Assembly: GCF_000948985.2 (NCBI RefSeq)
Contig: NZ_CP059733.1
Span: 2,170,001-2,234,000 of the forward strand
Origin: Thalassomonas viridans
GTDB lineage: Bacteria; Pseudomonadota; Gammaproteobacteria; Enterobacterales; Alteromonadaceae
DNA length: 64,000 nucleotides
Reading direction: 5' to 3'
Positions 1 through 8,017 of this stretch are shown piece by piece. Under the pieces are notes generated by a model, which saw only the letters and a list, made by a program, of their open reading frames with translations, ran no database searches and was not told the origin of the DNA. Position 1 is the first letter of the stretch. Each line of letters opens with the position of its first letter. The position numbers were made by a program, and so were the translations under genes.

Positions 1-1425
1 GACAGTTTGTTTACCGTAGCCGATACCGGGGCATTTGCCATCACCGCGAGTGAAGCTTATGACCAGGCCGTAAACCGCCTGGCGTTAACCCTGAAAGCTC
101 ACCTGCCGGGTAAAACCGTGGCCCTGCTGGAGTGGTTTGCCGATAAAAACAGCGCCGGCAATCTGGTGTTTGGGTTAATGATCGCCGCCGCCTTTTTGCT
201 GTTTATCTCCAGAATGCTAGATATCCATATGCTTTATTTTACTACCAGTGTCCGGACCGATTTGGCCGGCGAGCAGGCGGACCGGGTGATTGAACGCGAG
301 GGCGGGGTGCTGATGGCCTGGAACTGGTCTTTTGTGATCCTGGTGGTCATTCCCGCCATGACGCTTTTGTTCAGCAATACCTTGCGCCAGGGCAGGGAGC
401 TGCTCGAACACCTGCGCATCAGGAAGATGCTGTTTTTTGTCGGTCCTGACAACCTAATGATGCCTATGGCCTCAAGAGGGCTTTGGGACAATATTGTGCG
501 CCCGACCGCCGCCTGGTTCAGGTTCTTTGTGGTTCTAGGAGTCATACTGGCCATTGTGCAATGGTACCAATATTCCGGCCAGTGGTATTGGCAGGCATAT
601 TCAAGGGAGCTTTTTTTACGGGTCAGCACCGGGGAAGACTGGCATATTGCCTGGGCTTTGGGGTTGGATAATTTGGCCCACTCCGGTCCTTATATTATCT
701 CGTTCTCCCTGGTGATGTATTTGTTCTACACCATAAGTTCAGTAATCACCTATTCCTATTATGCCTTCTTGTTTAATTTTTTTTCGGAATTGTCGCAACT
801 TACCAGCAGTGCCGGCGCCCGCGGCAGCCAGGTGCTGAAAATGGATGTTAACGACAGGGAGAGCGGGGGTTTAGCCGCCTTCAGGCAAATCCAGTCCTGC
901 CATGCACAGTTTTGCCTGTGGAGCCTGGTTGCCATGTACCTGATGGCGCTGCGCAATGCCTATTTGCCCCATGTCTGCTATTTGCCGCAGGAGCTGCTGG
1001 CATATTTTGCCTCACCCGCGCAGGCCCTGGAGCAATGCGGCTCTATGGGGCGTTTTACCGCCAATATTTATCTCAGCTTTCAGTCTGTGATTCTTTCCCT
1101 GCTCAGGGGACAGCCGGACTTTTCCCTGTTGTTTTTTACCTATTCGGAGCCAAATTTATTTATTCTGGGATCGCTGTTTTATATGATCCTTATCGGCGGC
1201 TTTTTTTATCTGATCTCTTCCCGGATGCGTTCCATTGTCGAGTTGTCCCGGCGGCATGCCGGAGCCGGCACAGGAAATCGCCTGTTATCGGAGCTGAAAT
1301 CGGAAACCCGCAAAGTGCTGGTTATCCTGATGACAGGGGCCCTGTCTATCGTGTTTTTAAACCTTGGACCGCTTGTGTTATGTCTGGCAATGATATGGCT
1401 TTTTTTTAGGAGGAAAGCGCATTAA
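1..1425 (+). CDS. Incomplete multi-pass membrane protein, unknown function
   Basis: The reading frame is open to the left edge of the window, so the gene very probably starts upstream. The first start-like codon inside is a TTG at base 7, giving 472 residues. The visible part has about seven hydrophobic segments (near residues 53-68, 103-120, 170-190, 225-250, 300-320, 385-405 and 440-465). A soluble, charged loop near residues 265-295 lies between them. I do not recognise a family and see no catalytic motif. The C-terminus ends in a short basic tail after the last membrane segment. It is followed by a strong hairpin and then by the chromate transporter gene on the same strand, with no sign that the two are functionally linked. 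Confidence 0.7.
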   Translation, partial: DSLFTVADTGAFAITASEAYDQAVNRLALTLKAHLPGKTVALLEWFADKNSAGNLVFGLMIAAAFLLFISRMLDIHMLYFTTSVRTDLAGEQADRVIEREGGVLMAWNWSFVILVVIPAMTLLFSNTLRQGRELLEHLRIRKMLFFVGPDNLMMPMASRGLWDNIVRPTAAWFRFFVVLGVILAIVQWYQYSGQWYWQAYSRELFLRVSTGEDWHIAWALGLDNLAHSGPYIISFSLVMYLFYTISSVITYSYYAFLFNFFSELSQLTSSAGARGSQVLKMDVNDRESGGLAAFRQIQSCHAQFCLWSLVAMYLMALRNAYLPHVCYLPQELLAYFASPAQALEQCGSMGRFTANIYLSFQSVILSLLRGQPDFSLLFFTYSEPNLFILGSLFYMILIGGFFYLISSRMRSIVELSRRHAGAGTGNRLLSELKSETRKVLVILMTGALSIVFLNLGPLVLCLAMIWLFFRRKAH

Positions 1426-1459
1426 CGGCCTGTGTGACATTTTTGTCACCTTTTTTGTC

Positions 1460-1503
1460 ATACAATACTGCGCCGGGTAAATATGCCCGGCGCAGTATTG
1501 TAT
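1460..1503. terminator. Perfect 18-bp hairpin between two plus-strand genes
   Basis: The left arm 1460-1477 and right arm 1486-1503 are exact reverse complements, GC-rich in the core (GCGCCGGG/CCCGGCGC), around an 8-base loop. No run of T follows on the plus strand, so it is not a canonical intrinsic terminator. It could terminate the upstream gene or protect a 3' end. Confidence 0.55.
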
Positions 1504-1530
1504 TAGGTAGTAAATCAAAGGTAGCTGTTG

Positions 1531-2676
1531 ATGTTTGATGTATTCAGGCAATTTTTCCTGTTGGGGCTTTTTAGTTTTGGCGGACCTGCCGCTCATATAG
1601 GTTATTTTCATAAGGCATTTGTCGTAAAAAGAAAATGGCTGGCGGAAGAAGAATTTGCCAACCTGGTGGCCATCAGCCATTTATTGCCGGGACCCGGCTC
1701 CAGCCAGGTAGGTTTTGCCATTGGCTACCACAGGCGTGGCCTTGGCGGCGCCTTGTGTGCTTTTGTTGGTTTTACCTTGCCGTCTGTGTTGTTAATGATG
1801 GGTTTTGCCTATTTTAGCCGGGTATTCGAGCATCATTTTGTTGTCGATAAAGTGATCCACGGGTTAAAACTGTTGGCGGTTATCGTGGTTGCCGATGCCG
1901 TGTTCGGCATGTTTAAAAGTTTTTGCCGTTGCTGCCTGACCCAGACCCTTTGCGTCCTGACCGCGATTGCTTTGTTACTTTTCCAGTCCATGGCGGCGCA
2001 GATAGTGGCTATAGTGCTTGCCGGCATGGTGGGACACTTCAGACTGAGGCCCGGGCATAGCTCTGGCGCCGGTACCGGGCTCAGTGTTAACTATCCGTTA
2101 TTGCTGGTCTTTACCCTGTTGTTTGCGGTGAGCTTTTTTACCTTTGATAATGTGCTGCTTGATATGTTTGCCGGTTTTTTCCAGGCGGGCAGCCTGGTCT
2201 TTGGCGGCGGGCATGTGGTGATGCCCCTGCTGCAAAGCCTGACCGCCGGGAGCATAAGCACGGAAACCTTTTTAACCGGTTATGCCGCCGCCCAGGGCAT
2301 ACCCGGCCCTATGTTCACTTTTGCCACGTTTTTAGGGTTTCATAGTGACCCGCAAGCACCGGTGACCGCCGCTATAGCGGCAACCCTGGCGGTGTTTTTA
2401 CCCGGCTTTTTATTGCTGCTGAGTGTTAAGTCTGCCTGGGTGTCGGTAAAGGAAAACAATGTGTTAAGGGGGGTTATCTCAGGTATTAATGCCGCCGTGG
2501 TCGGCCTGCTGATGGTGGCCCTGTACCAGCCGATATTTTTAAGTGCGGTATTTAACGCTACGGATCTGGCGATAGTGCTGGGGGGCATCTTGTTGCTTAA
2601 GTCTTTTAATCTCTCGATTGTAAAACTAATCGTGCTGGTATTGGCGGTGAATGTCTGCCCACTGCTTTGGGTATAG
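1531..2676 (+). CDS. chrA: Chromate transporter, ChrA (CHR) family
   Basis: An inner-membrane protein of the CHR family, which exports chromate driven by the proton motive force; some members may carry other oxyanions. The 381-residue length fits the two-half form. The two halves show matching signatures: FGGPAAHIGYF near residue 14 with LLPGPGSSQVGFAIGY near residue 50, then FGGGHVVMPLL near residue 228 with GIPGPMFTFATF near residue 253. Ten or so hydrophobic segments are visible. I chose ATG 1531 rather than the TTG just before it, because AAAGGTAG lies at a normal distance upstream. It is the only transporter in its neighbourhood, and no chrB-like regulator is visible. The function in chromate resistance is inferred from the family. 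Confidence 0.88.
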   Translation: MFDVFRQFFLLGLFSFGGPAAHIGYFHKAFVVKRKWLAEEEFANLVAISHLLPGPGSSQVGFAIGYHRRGLGGALCAFVGFTLPSVLLMMGFAYFSRVFEHHFVVDKVIHGLKLLAVIVVADAVFGMFKSFCRCCLTQTLCVLTAIALLLFQSMAAQIVAIVLAGMVGHFRLRPGHSSGAGTGLSVNYPLLLVFTLLFAVSFFTFDNVLLDMFAGFFQAGSLVFGGGHVVMPLLQSLTAGSISTETFLTGYAAAQGIPGPMFTFATFLGFHSDPQAPVTAAIAATLAVFLPGFLLLLSVKSAWVSVKENNVLRGVISGINAAVVGLLMVALYQPIFLSAVFNATDLAIVLGGILLLKSFNLSIVKLIVLVLAVNVCPLLWV

Positions 2677-2785
2677 TGTACTTCACTTTAGCCTTAGTAT
2701 ACCGTCGTGACTTAGCCGTTAAACAGTTAGATAGACGGACCTGTAGCAGATGCTGTATAGCGGCACAGACTAGTATTACTGTGCC

Positions 2786-3739
2786 TTATGCTTCAACCGG
2801 TAAATATATGCTGAAGGTACTTCCCCGGCCCTCTTCACTGGTGACATCGATTTTTCCGCCATGCTTTTCAATAATGCCGAAAGAAATGGATAACCCCAGC
2901 CCGGTACCGACACCAACGGGCTTAGTGGTGTAAAAAGGATCGAATATTTTTTGTCTGAGCTTTTCGGAAATGCCTACACCGTTATCTGATATGTCGATTA
3001 CAACCCAGTCTTTTTTATGCCGGGTTTTAGTGCTGGTCCTGACCTTTAGCAGCCCCTGCGGGTTATCTTCGCAGGCATGGGCGGCATTGACATACATGTT
3101 GAGTAATACCTGATGCAGTTCATTACCGTGACACATGATCCGGGGGATAGGTTGTAGCTCTTTCTCTACCTCCATAGTGTATTTCAGCTCACTCCAGGCA
3201 ACCTTCAGTGATTCTTCGATAAAGGCGTTGATGTCACACCAGTCTTTTGTCATTTCTCCCTGGTAGCTGACTTTTTTTATATGGGTCACTATATCTTTGA
3301 CCCGGTTTAAACCATTTATGGTATCGGATAACAGCTTCTTGATGTCTTCCCTGATAAATTCAATATCTTCTTGCTTTTGCAGTTGTTGGTATTGTTCAAA
3401 GAATTTGGCGTCGTGATCGGTTGTCATGCGGGAACTGACAAGTTCATCCAGCTTCAAAAAGGACTCCACACACTTGGTCAGTGTTGCTAAGTTGCTGATG
3501 GAAAATCCAATCGGATTATTTATTTCATGGGCGATCCCGGCGGCCAGCTGGCCGATTGAAGCCATTTTCTCCGACTGGATAAGTTTTTCCTGGGTATCGT
3601 TTAATTCCGTGATGGTTTGCCGCAGCTGAAGCACATTGTTATATAAGGCACGGGTTTTTTCATCGAGTAAAGTTTCTGCATGCAGGCGGGCTTGGCGCTC
3701 CCTGGCATAGGCTACCTGATAGGGATTGTTATCGCTCAC
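2786..3739 (-). CDS. hnoK: Histidine kinase HnoK, partner of H-NOX
   Basis: A 317-residue soluble histidine kinase with no sensor domain or membrane segment of its own. An N-terminal coiled coil (about 10-55) precedes the H-box (MASIGQLAAGIAHEINNP, phosphoacceptor His71). An N-box (NELHQVLLNMYVNAAHA), the G1 box DNGVGI, the F box DPFYTTKPVG and the G2 box GTGLGLSIS follow, so all catalytic elements are intact. The start is GTG with AAGGAG upstream. It begins 3 bases after the stop of hnoX, in the same order as the H-NOX/HnoK pairs of Shewanella. In that system NO-bound H-NOX inhibits autophosphorylation of the kinase. Assignment as HnoK rests on this context as well as on the kinase motifs. 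Confidence 0.88.
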   Translation of the reverse strand: MSDNNPYQVAYARERQARLHAETLLDEKTRALYNNVLQLRQTITELNDTQEKLIQSEKMASIGQLAAGIAHEINNPIGFSISNLATLTKCVESFLKLDELVSSRMTTDHDAKFFEQYQQLQKQEDIEFIREDIKKLLSDTINGLNRVKDIVTHIKKVSYQGEMTKDWCDINAFIEESLKVAWSELKYTMEVEKELQPIPRIMCHGNELHQVLLNMYVNAAHACEDNPQGLLKVRTSTKTRHKKDWVVIDISDNGVGISEKLRQKIFDPFYTTKPVGVGTGLGLSISFGIIEKHGGKIDVTSEEGRGSTFSIYLPVEA

Positions 3740-3742
3740 GGC

Positions 3743-4288
3743 TTACTCCTTAAAGTGTATGATCAGCTTGCAACGCTCGGCTCCCTGATGCATGCACTGG
3801 GGGTGTTCAATGGTGATATCTTGGCCGAACCTGTTTGCAGCACCCTGTATCAGGCCTATGCTGGCATGGCATAATTTACGCTTGGAGCTGTAATACATAA
3901 TTAATTCGTTAGTTTCCCCGTGCTGGTATTCGAACTTAGGCAAATAGGCATGAGGATGCAGGCGCTTGACTTCCTTATGTATCACCTGGTCTATCGCCAA
4001 CAGGAAATCCCGCAAGTTATCTATGCATGAAACGTCTACCGGGCTGGTGTCATAAAGTTTGTCAAAAAGGTAGATGCCGAAAGCCTCTATCAGTTTTTCC
4101 GGCGCGTTGCCGGTTTTTTTTGAGAGTTCGGTCACCATATTAATGAGTTCGCTGTCTTCGTATTGCTCCCCTTTGGTGTAGATGCCTTTGGAAGGCGGTT
4201 GGGTTTTATCCAACAGCCGGTTCCACTGCTCCATGCCCATTTTTTCGATAACCATATCCGAAAAAGCCGTAAATATTGAACCTTGCAT
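3743..4288 (-). CDS. hnoX: H-NOX haem-based nitric oxide sensor
   Basis: A stand-alone haem NO/oxygen-binding protein of 181 residues, the usual length. It starts MQGSIFTAF as the family does. It has the proximal haem ligand His104 (QVIHKEV) and the propionate-binding YxSxR motif (Tyr133, Ser135, Arg137). Cys140, His162, Cys165 and Cys173 match the zinc site reported in Shewanella and Vibrio H-NOX proteins. I placed the start at ATG 4288 because GAAGGA lies about 8 bases upstream; the longer frame from TTG 4303 adds only five residues and overlaps the stop of hnoD. It is tightly spaced between hnoD and hnoK, so the three are probably one transcript. Its role is to report NO to HnoK. Confidence 0.93.
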   Translation of the reverse strand: MQGSIFTAFSDMVIEKMGMEQWNRLLDKTQPPSKGIYTKGEQYEDSELINMVTELSKKTGNAPEKLIEAFGIYLFDKLYDTSPVDVSCIDNLRDFLLAIDQVIHKEVKRLHPHAYLPKFEYQHGETNELIMYYSSKRKLCHASIGLIQGAANRFGQDITIEHPQCMHQGAERCKLIIHFKE

Positions 4289-4299
4289 AATATATTCCT

Positions 4300-5604
4300 T
4301 CAATTGATGAACAGGGTAACCTGGGTGGCATATTCTTTTTCGTAATGCCTCAATCTTGTGATCATGGCGTCATTGAGCTCCTGACCGGCCTTTAACATGG
4401 TATTGCCGTTATCCAGGGTTAAATCTTCCGTTAACACATCACCGGGCCTGACGGCTTCCAGGCCAACGCTGTATATCATTTCCATGTCCTGGTTATGGGA
4501 CTTGTTACTGATTATTTGAAGAAAGGCGTTTACCACATTCTTGTCGTATAACACTCCGGCTTGTTTTTGCAGCCAGATTTTGGCGCCGTTGACGGTTATT
4601 TTTTTATGGTTTTGTTTGCCGGCGATTAAATAGTCAAAGTCTTTTACTACCCGGATGATGCGTGCGCCGACGGGTATGTCATCACCGGCAAGGTGTTCCG
4701 GCAAACCGCTGCCGTCTATATTTTCATTCTGATGACGGATAGTGGCGGTTAACGGCTCAAAGCGCTTCACCTGGCCGATAATGTCTGCCCCGATCACGGG
4801 ATGGTTATCAAAGGTTTCATCTAAGTTTGTCCCGGATATATTGGGCTGTTTGAGCATGTCGTCGGTCAGGCCCACCGTGCCTATTTCATGTAGCAGGGCG
4901 CATAAGTGGATCCTGCGGCATTCACATTCATCCAGTTTTAGCTGCACAGCTAATGCTTTGGCTTGCAGGGCGATACGTTTGGTGTGGGCTGAGCCAAGTC
5001 CTGTACGGTACTCTATGGTGGCCGATATCATCTCCAGCACATCTTGAAACAGGTCCTGATGCCGGTTTAATGCCATGGCCAGTTTTTGTTTGCTGATCTG
5101 CAGGGCCTGGGTACGCTGGCTGACTTTCTGTTCCAGGCGCTGATTAAATTGTTCCAGCTCTTTGTTGGCATTGGCCAGACGTCCGGTGAGCCGCTGTTTT
5201 TCTATTTTTAGTTTATAGTGCTCGGCGGCTTTTGCCAGGGTGAGTTGCAGCGCTTCATTGTCCCAGGGTTTCTCTATATAGGTGTAGACGCCGCCCTGGT
5301 TAATGGCTTTTATGGTGGATTCTAAATCGCTATAACCTGTCAGCAGGATGCGTATTGCCTCCGGGATTATCGCTTTTGCCCGGCACAGGAATTCGGCACC
5401 GTCCATGTTCGGCATTCTCATGTCTGACATCACCATATCGACATGATTTTCTTCTAAATAAGCAAGAGCCTCCTGGCCTTGGGTAAAGGTGATCAGCCGG
5501 TAGTCTTTTCTGAGCAGGCGTTTTAGTGAGTCAAGAATGCATTGTTCATCGTCCAGCAGGAGCAAAGATAATGTCGGCGTATCTGTGCTGTTTTCGCTTG
5601 TCAT
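4300..5604 (-). CDS. hnoD: HnoD-like response regulator with degenerate HD-GYP domain
   Basis: A receiver domain (about 13-128; acidic pair Asp19/Asp20, phosphoacceptor Asp62, Thr90, Lys113) is joined by a coiled coil (135-180) to an HD-GYP-type domain (about 185-370). The c-di-GMP phosphodiesterase residues are lost. The HD pair reads HE (LLHEIG, 240-241), the later HHE reads QNE before DGSG, and GYP reads GLP. This matches HnoD of Shewanella oneidensis, which has an inactive HD-GYP domain and controls the EAL protein HnoB according to its phosphorylation state. Two adjacent Met codons open the frame; the second (5604) is better spaced from AAGGAG. A C-terminal extension of about 65 residues follows. 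The gene is first in the hnoD-hnoX-hnoK unit. Confidence 0.82.
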   Translation of the reverse strand: MTSENSTDTPTLSLLLLDDEQCILDSLKRLLRKDYRLITFTQGQEALAYLEENHVDMVMSDMRMPNMDGAEFLCRAKAIIPEAIRILLTGYSDLESTIKAINQGGVYTYIEKPWDNEALQLTLAKAAEHYKLKIEKQRLTGRLANANKELEQFNQRLEQKVSQRTQALQISKQKLAMALNRHQDLFQDVLEMISATIEYRTGLGSAHTKRIALQAKALAVQLKLDECECRRIHLCALLHEIGTVGLTDDMLKQPNISGTNLDETFDNHPVIGADIIGQVKRFEPLTATIRHQNENIDGSGLPEHLAGDDIPVGARIIRVVKDFDYLIAGKQNHKKITVNGAKIWLQKQAGVLYDKNVVNAFLQIISNKSHNQDMEMIYSVGLEAVRPGDVLTEDLTLDNGNTMLKAGQELNDAMITRLRHYEKEYATQVTLFIN

Positions 5605-5607
5605 CAT

Positions 5608-6129
5608 ATTTCTCCTTCACTAATTTATGTCCGTATGGTTACAAATTAGCACGAAACTTGAGAAGTTTTTATGGTTTAAGGCTTTACAGGAGCGATATTC
5701 AGGTAAAAAGTTGCAGTATTGTCTGTAAATGATTAGGGCCTGTTAATCCTTGGCTGTAAATTATCTTTTTGGCTGTTTTTCACCTGTCGGCGTTAGAAAA
5801 ATGTCATGTAGAATAACTACACGTCCATTTTTCTGCCTTGATATGTACAAAAACAGCTCAAAAATCTTAATTTCCTCCAAAGATAAGCAGGCCCTAATGT
5901 TTTGCTCCGAATCCGCTATCGCTGATTGCAGGGAAGTTATGCCGGCATACTGTCTTAGTGGCTATTCTCTTATCATCAATAAGTAACATTTCACCATACA
6001 TAATACATACCATCACCTTTGCCAAGCCTGTCAGTAACAAGAACAGGATTTTATTGTCTATATGACATTAGTGACATACATTAAAAGTATGCAAGATATG
6101 TAGATTAGTCAATTAAATCGGATTGAAAA
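5608..6129. other. Divergent intergenic region between hnoD and hnoC
   Basis: The promoters of the minus-strand hnoD-X-K unit and of plus-strand hnoC must lie here. It also holds the small inverted-repeat element at 5732-5898. Near the hnoC start there is an inverted repeat CATAC-N7-GTATG (6075-6091) and a doubled TGACAT (6063-6077). These could be an HnoC operator, since HnoC of Shewanella is a DNA-binding regulator; this is inference. No credible gene is seen. Confidence 0.5.
5732..5898. mobile_element. MITE-like element with about 20-bp terminal inverted repeats
   Basis: The left end starts ATTAGGGCCTGTTAATC and the reverse complement of the right end starts ATTAGGGCCTGCTTATC. They match at 17 of 20 positions, including the first 11. 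The 167-bp interior has no real coding sequence. It holds a second hairpin, GAAAAATG...CATTTTTC around TGTAG...CTACA. This is the structure of a non-autonomous element. No clear target-site duplication is visible. Confidence 0.6.
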
Positions 6130-6690
6130 ATGAACGATTCTTTGTCCAGCGGGCAGATAGCCAAGCTTTGCGGCGTTCACTTGCGTACGGTTATCAGGTG
6201 GATAGAACAGGGATATCTCAAAGGTTACAAACTTCCGGGAAGAGGGAATAACCGTGTTTTAAAACAAGACTTTATCCGCTTTTTACAAGAAAGCAACATG
6301 CCGATCCCCCAGGAACTGGCACGCAAGGAAAAATGTGTGCTTGTAGTCGATGACGATTCGCTGATGGCCCGGGCGATTTCCCTGGTTATGCGCTCGAACG
6401 GCTGGCAGACCCTGACTGCTGAAAATGGTTTTGAGGCGGGGTTTAAAGTCAACAAGTTTCCGGTTGACTTGATTACCCTGGATCTGGTGATGCCCACCCT
6501 GGATGGTTTTGATGTGCTGAAAGTCTTGAAGCAAGAGGAAAATTTACGGCATATCCCGGTTATCGTTATTTCAGCCAGCCCGGAGCAGGATTTAGCGAAA
6601 GCCAAAGCCTTAGGGGCGAGCGCGGTATTGTCTAAGCCCTTTGATAATAACCGTTTAACGGCGATAGCAACAAAACTGATGGAGCATTAG
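6130..6690 (+). CDS. hnoC: HnoC-like regulator: HTH plus receiver domain
   Basis: A 186-residue protein with an N-terminal MerR/excisionase-like helix-turn-helix (SSGQIAKLCGVHLRTVIRWIEQG, residues 6-28). A receiver domain follows from about residue 68, with acidic residues Asp74-76, phosphoacceptor Asp118 in TLDLVMP, a Ser-Ala-Ser at 148-150 and Lys169. This order, HTH first and receiver last, is unusual for response regulators. It is that of HnoC in the Shewanella NO network, where HnoK phosphorylates it. It is transcribed away from hnoD-X-K. The next gene converges on it with only 24 bases between. Assignment is by architecture and neighbourhood. Confidence 0.8.
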   Translation: MNDSLSSGQIAKLCGVHLRTVIRWIEQGYLKGYKLPGRGNNRVLKQDFIRFLQESNMPIPQELARKEKCVLVVDDDSLMARAISLVMRSNGWQTLTAENGFEAGFKVNKFPVDLITLDLVMPTLDGFDVLKVLKQEENLRHIPVIVISASPEQDLAKAKALGASAVLSKPFDNNRLTAIATKLMEH

Positions 6691-6714
6691 CCGTTTTTCC
6701 GGTTATTTTGCGGA

Positions 6715-7998
6715 TTAGTTATGCGGGTCTTGCTCCAGTATGCGGGCCAGCTCTTCGATGCCCGGGTTACGCCAGGGGGTGGTCAATATCTGCTCATAAA
6801 GCTGCCTGGCCTGGTCTGTTTTTCCGAGTTTCAGGTAACTTTTGGCCAGCAGGACTTTGCTGTCGGCATTGGGCCGGGTATTGAAATTTAACCGGGCGCT
6901 GCTTAACAGCGCCGGGTGCGCCTGTTCCAGGGTAAGCAAACGTTCGACAAAGTGTCCCGTTGCGGCTTCGGGATAGAGGCTTTGCCTGAGGTTGAATTCC
7001 GCCATGGCCTCATTGCGCAGCTGCTCGGCTTCCTCGTTATGGGCGTCCTGTGTGTGCAGCAGCTCTGCCAGCGCCAGCTTTAATTCCGGGTTAGGATTCT
7101 TATGCACTAACTCCCGGTACATGGTTTCTGCCTGCTGCTTTTTTCCCGTCAGGGTGAGCACTTCGGCAATATGCTCTTCGATCAGCCAGTATCCGGAATA
7201 GGCGCGGTCTGCTACCTGATAAAATTCAAGCGCCCGGGCATAGTTTTCCTGCTCCAGTTCCAGCAGCCCCTGTTGCAACTTGACCCAGGCATATTGATAC
7301 ATCTGTTTGGCGGAAAGCATTTCAGCGGCTTGCTGGTATAACTCCCTGGCCCGGGAAACCTTACCGGTATTGAGGGAGTAATGGGCAAGGCGCACCAGGG
7401 TTTCCCAGCCGGGGGCATCTGCCATCAGCGCCTGTAATTGCGCTTCTGCCTGCTGGTAGCGGCCAAGCTGCAGGGAGATATCCAGGCGCAGCGCCCGTAC
7501 CGGCGTGCTGGCTTCGATATGGGGCGGTAAAGTATCAAGCAGGGCGGCGGCGGTTTCCAGCCTGTGCATGCCGACATTAAAATTTGCCCTGGCATAGCGC
7601 AATGCCGGCGGGTGGTTTAGCTGACCGGACATCTTATTGAGCAACTGCTCCAGCTGCCGGTAATCCTGATACCGGCCGGTGAGTACGGCTTTTCTGTGGT
7701 AGAGTTCGCTGAGCCTGACCAGCAATTGCTCTTGGGCCTGTTCTTTGTGTTTGCCGTCGCCGGCATCGTTACCGGTATCTGTGCTGCCGTTATTGCCGGG
7801 GTCAAGCCCCAGCTGCTTGCCGATCCTGGTTATGCTTTGTTCCAGCTGCTGCATGTCCCGTTGATAGTCGCTGCTAACCGGGTCGCTGCAGGCGCCCAGC
7901 AATAGGCTGAGCAGGCCCGGCACTAACAGCTGAAACCCGCGGGCAATAAAGCCGGTTATTGACCGCGGTTTTTTTATGTTTATTGTTTTTTTAAGCAT
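6715..7998 (-). CDS. TPR-repeat lipoprotein, last gene of the five-gene cluster
   Basis: About 427 residues. The N-terminus is basic, then hydrophobic, and ends in a lipobox (LLLGACSD, Cys37), so the mature protein is probably membrane-anchored in the periplasm. The rest is helical with repeated TPR-like units from about residue 75 to the end, for example LHTLxxxPHIEAS, QLGRYQQAEAQLQALM and LKLGKTDQARQLYEQIL. Such proteins act as scaffolds. I chose ATG 7998 over the GTG at 8001, as AGGTAG lies upstream. It follows the DUF4331-like gene by 19 bases on the same strand. A specific function cannot be read from the sequence. Confidence 0.8.
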   Translation of the reverse strand: MLKKTINIKKPRSITGFIARGFQLLVPGLLSLLLGACSDPVSSDYQRDMQQLEQSITRIGKQLGLDPGNNGSTDTGNDAGDGKHKEQAQEQLLVRLSELYHRKAVLTGRYQDYRQLEQLLNKMSGQLNHPPALRYARANFNVGMHRLETAAALLDTLPPHIEASTPVRALRLDISLQLGRYQQAEAQLQALMADAPGWETLVRLAHYSLNTGKVSRARELYQQAAEMLSAKQMYQYAWVKLQQGLLELEQENYARALEFYQVADRAYSGYWLIEEHIAEVLTLTGKKQQAETMYRELVHKNPNPELKLALAELLHTQDAHNEEAEQLRNEAMAEFNLRQSLYPEAATGHFVERLLTLEQAHPALLSSARLNFNTRPNADSKVLLAKSYLKLGKTDQARQLYEQILTTPWRNPGIEELARILEQDPHN

Positions 7999-8017
7999 CA
8001 CTTGGCTACCTGCAGGC

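Noticed and set aside
5750..5986. Small plus-strand frame across the MITE-like element
   Set aside because: Runs through both the inner hairpin and the right terminal repeat, with no ribosome site.
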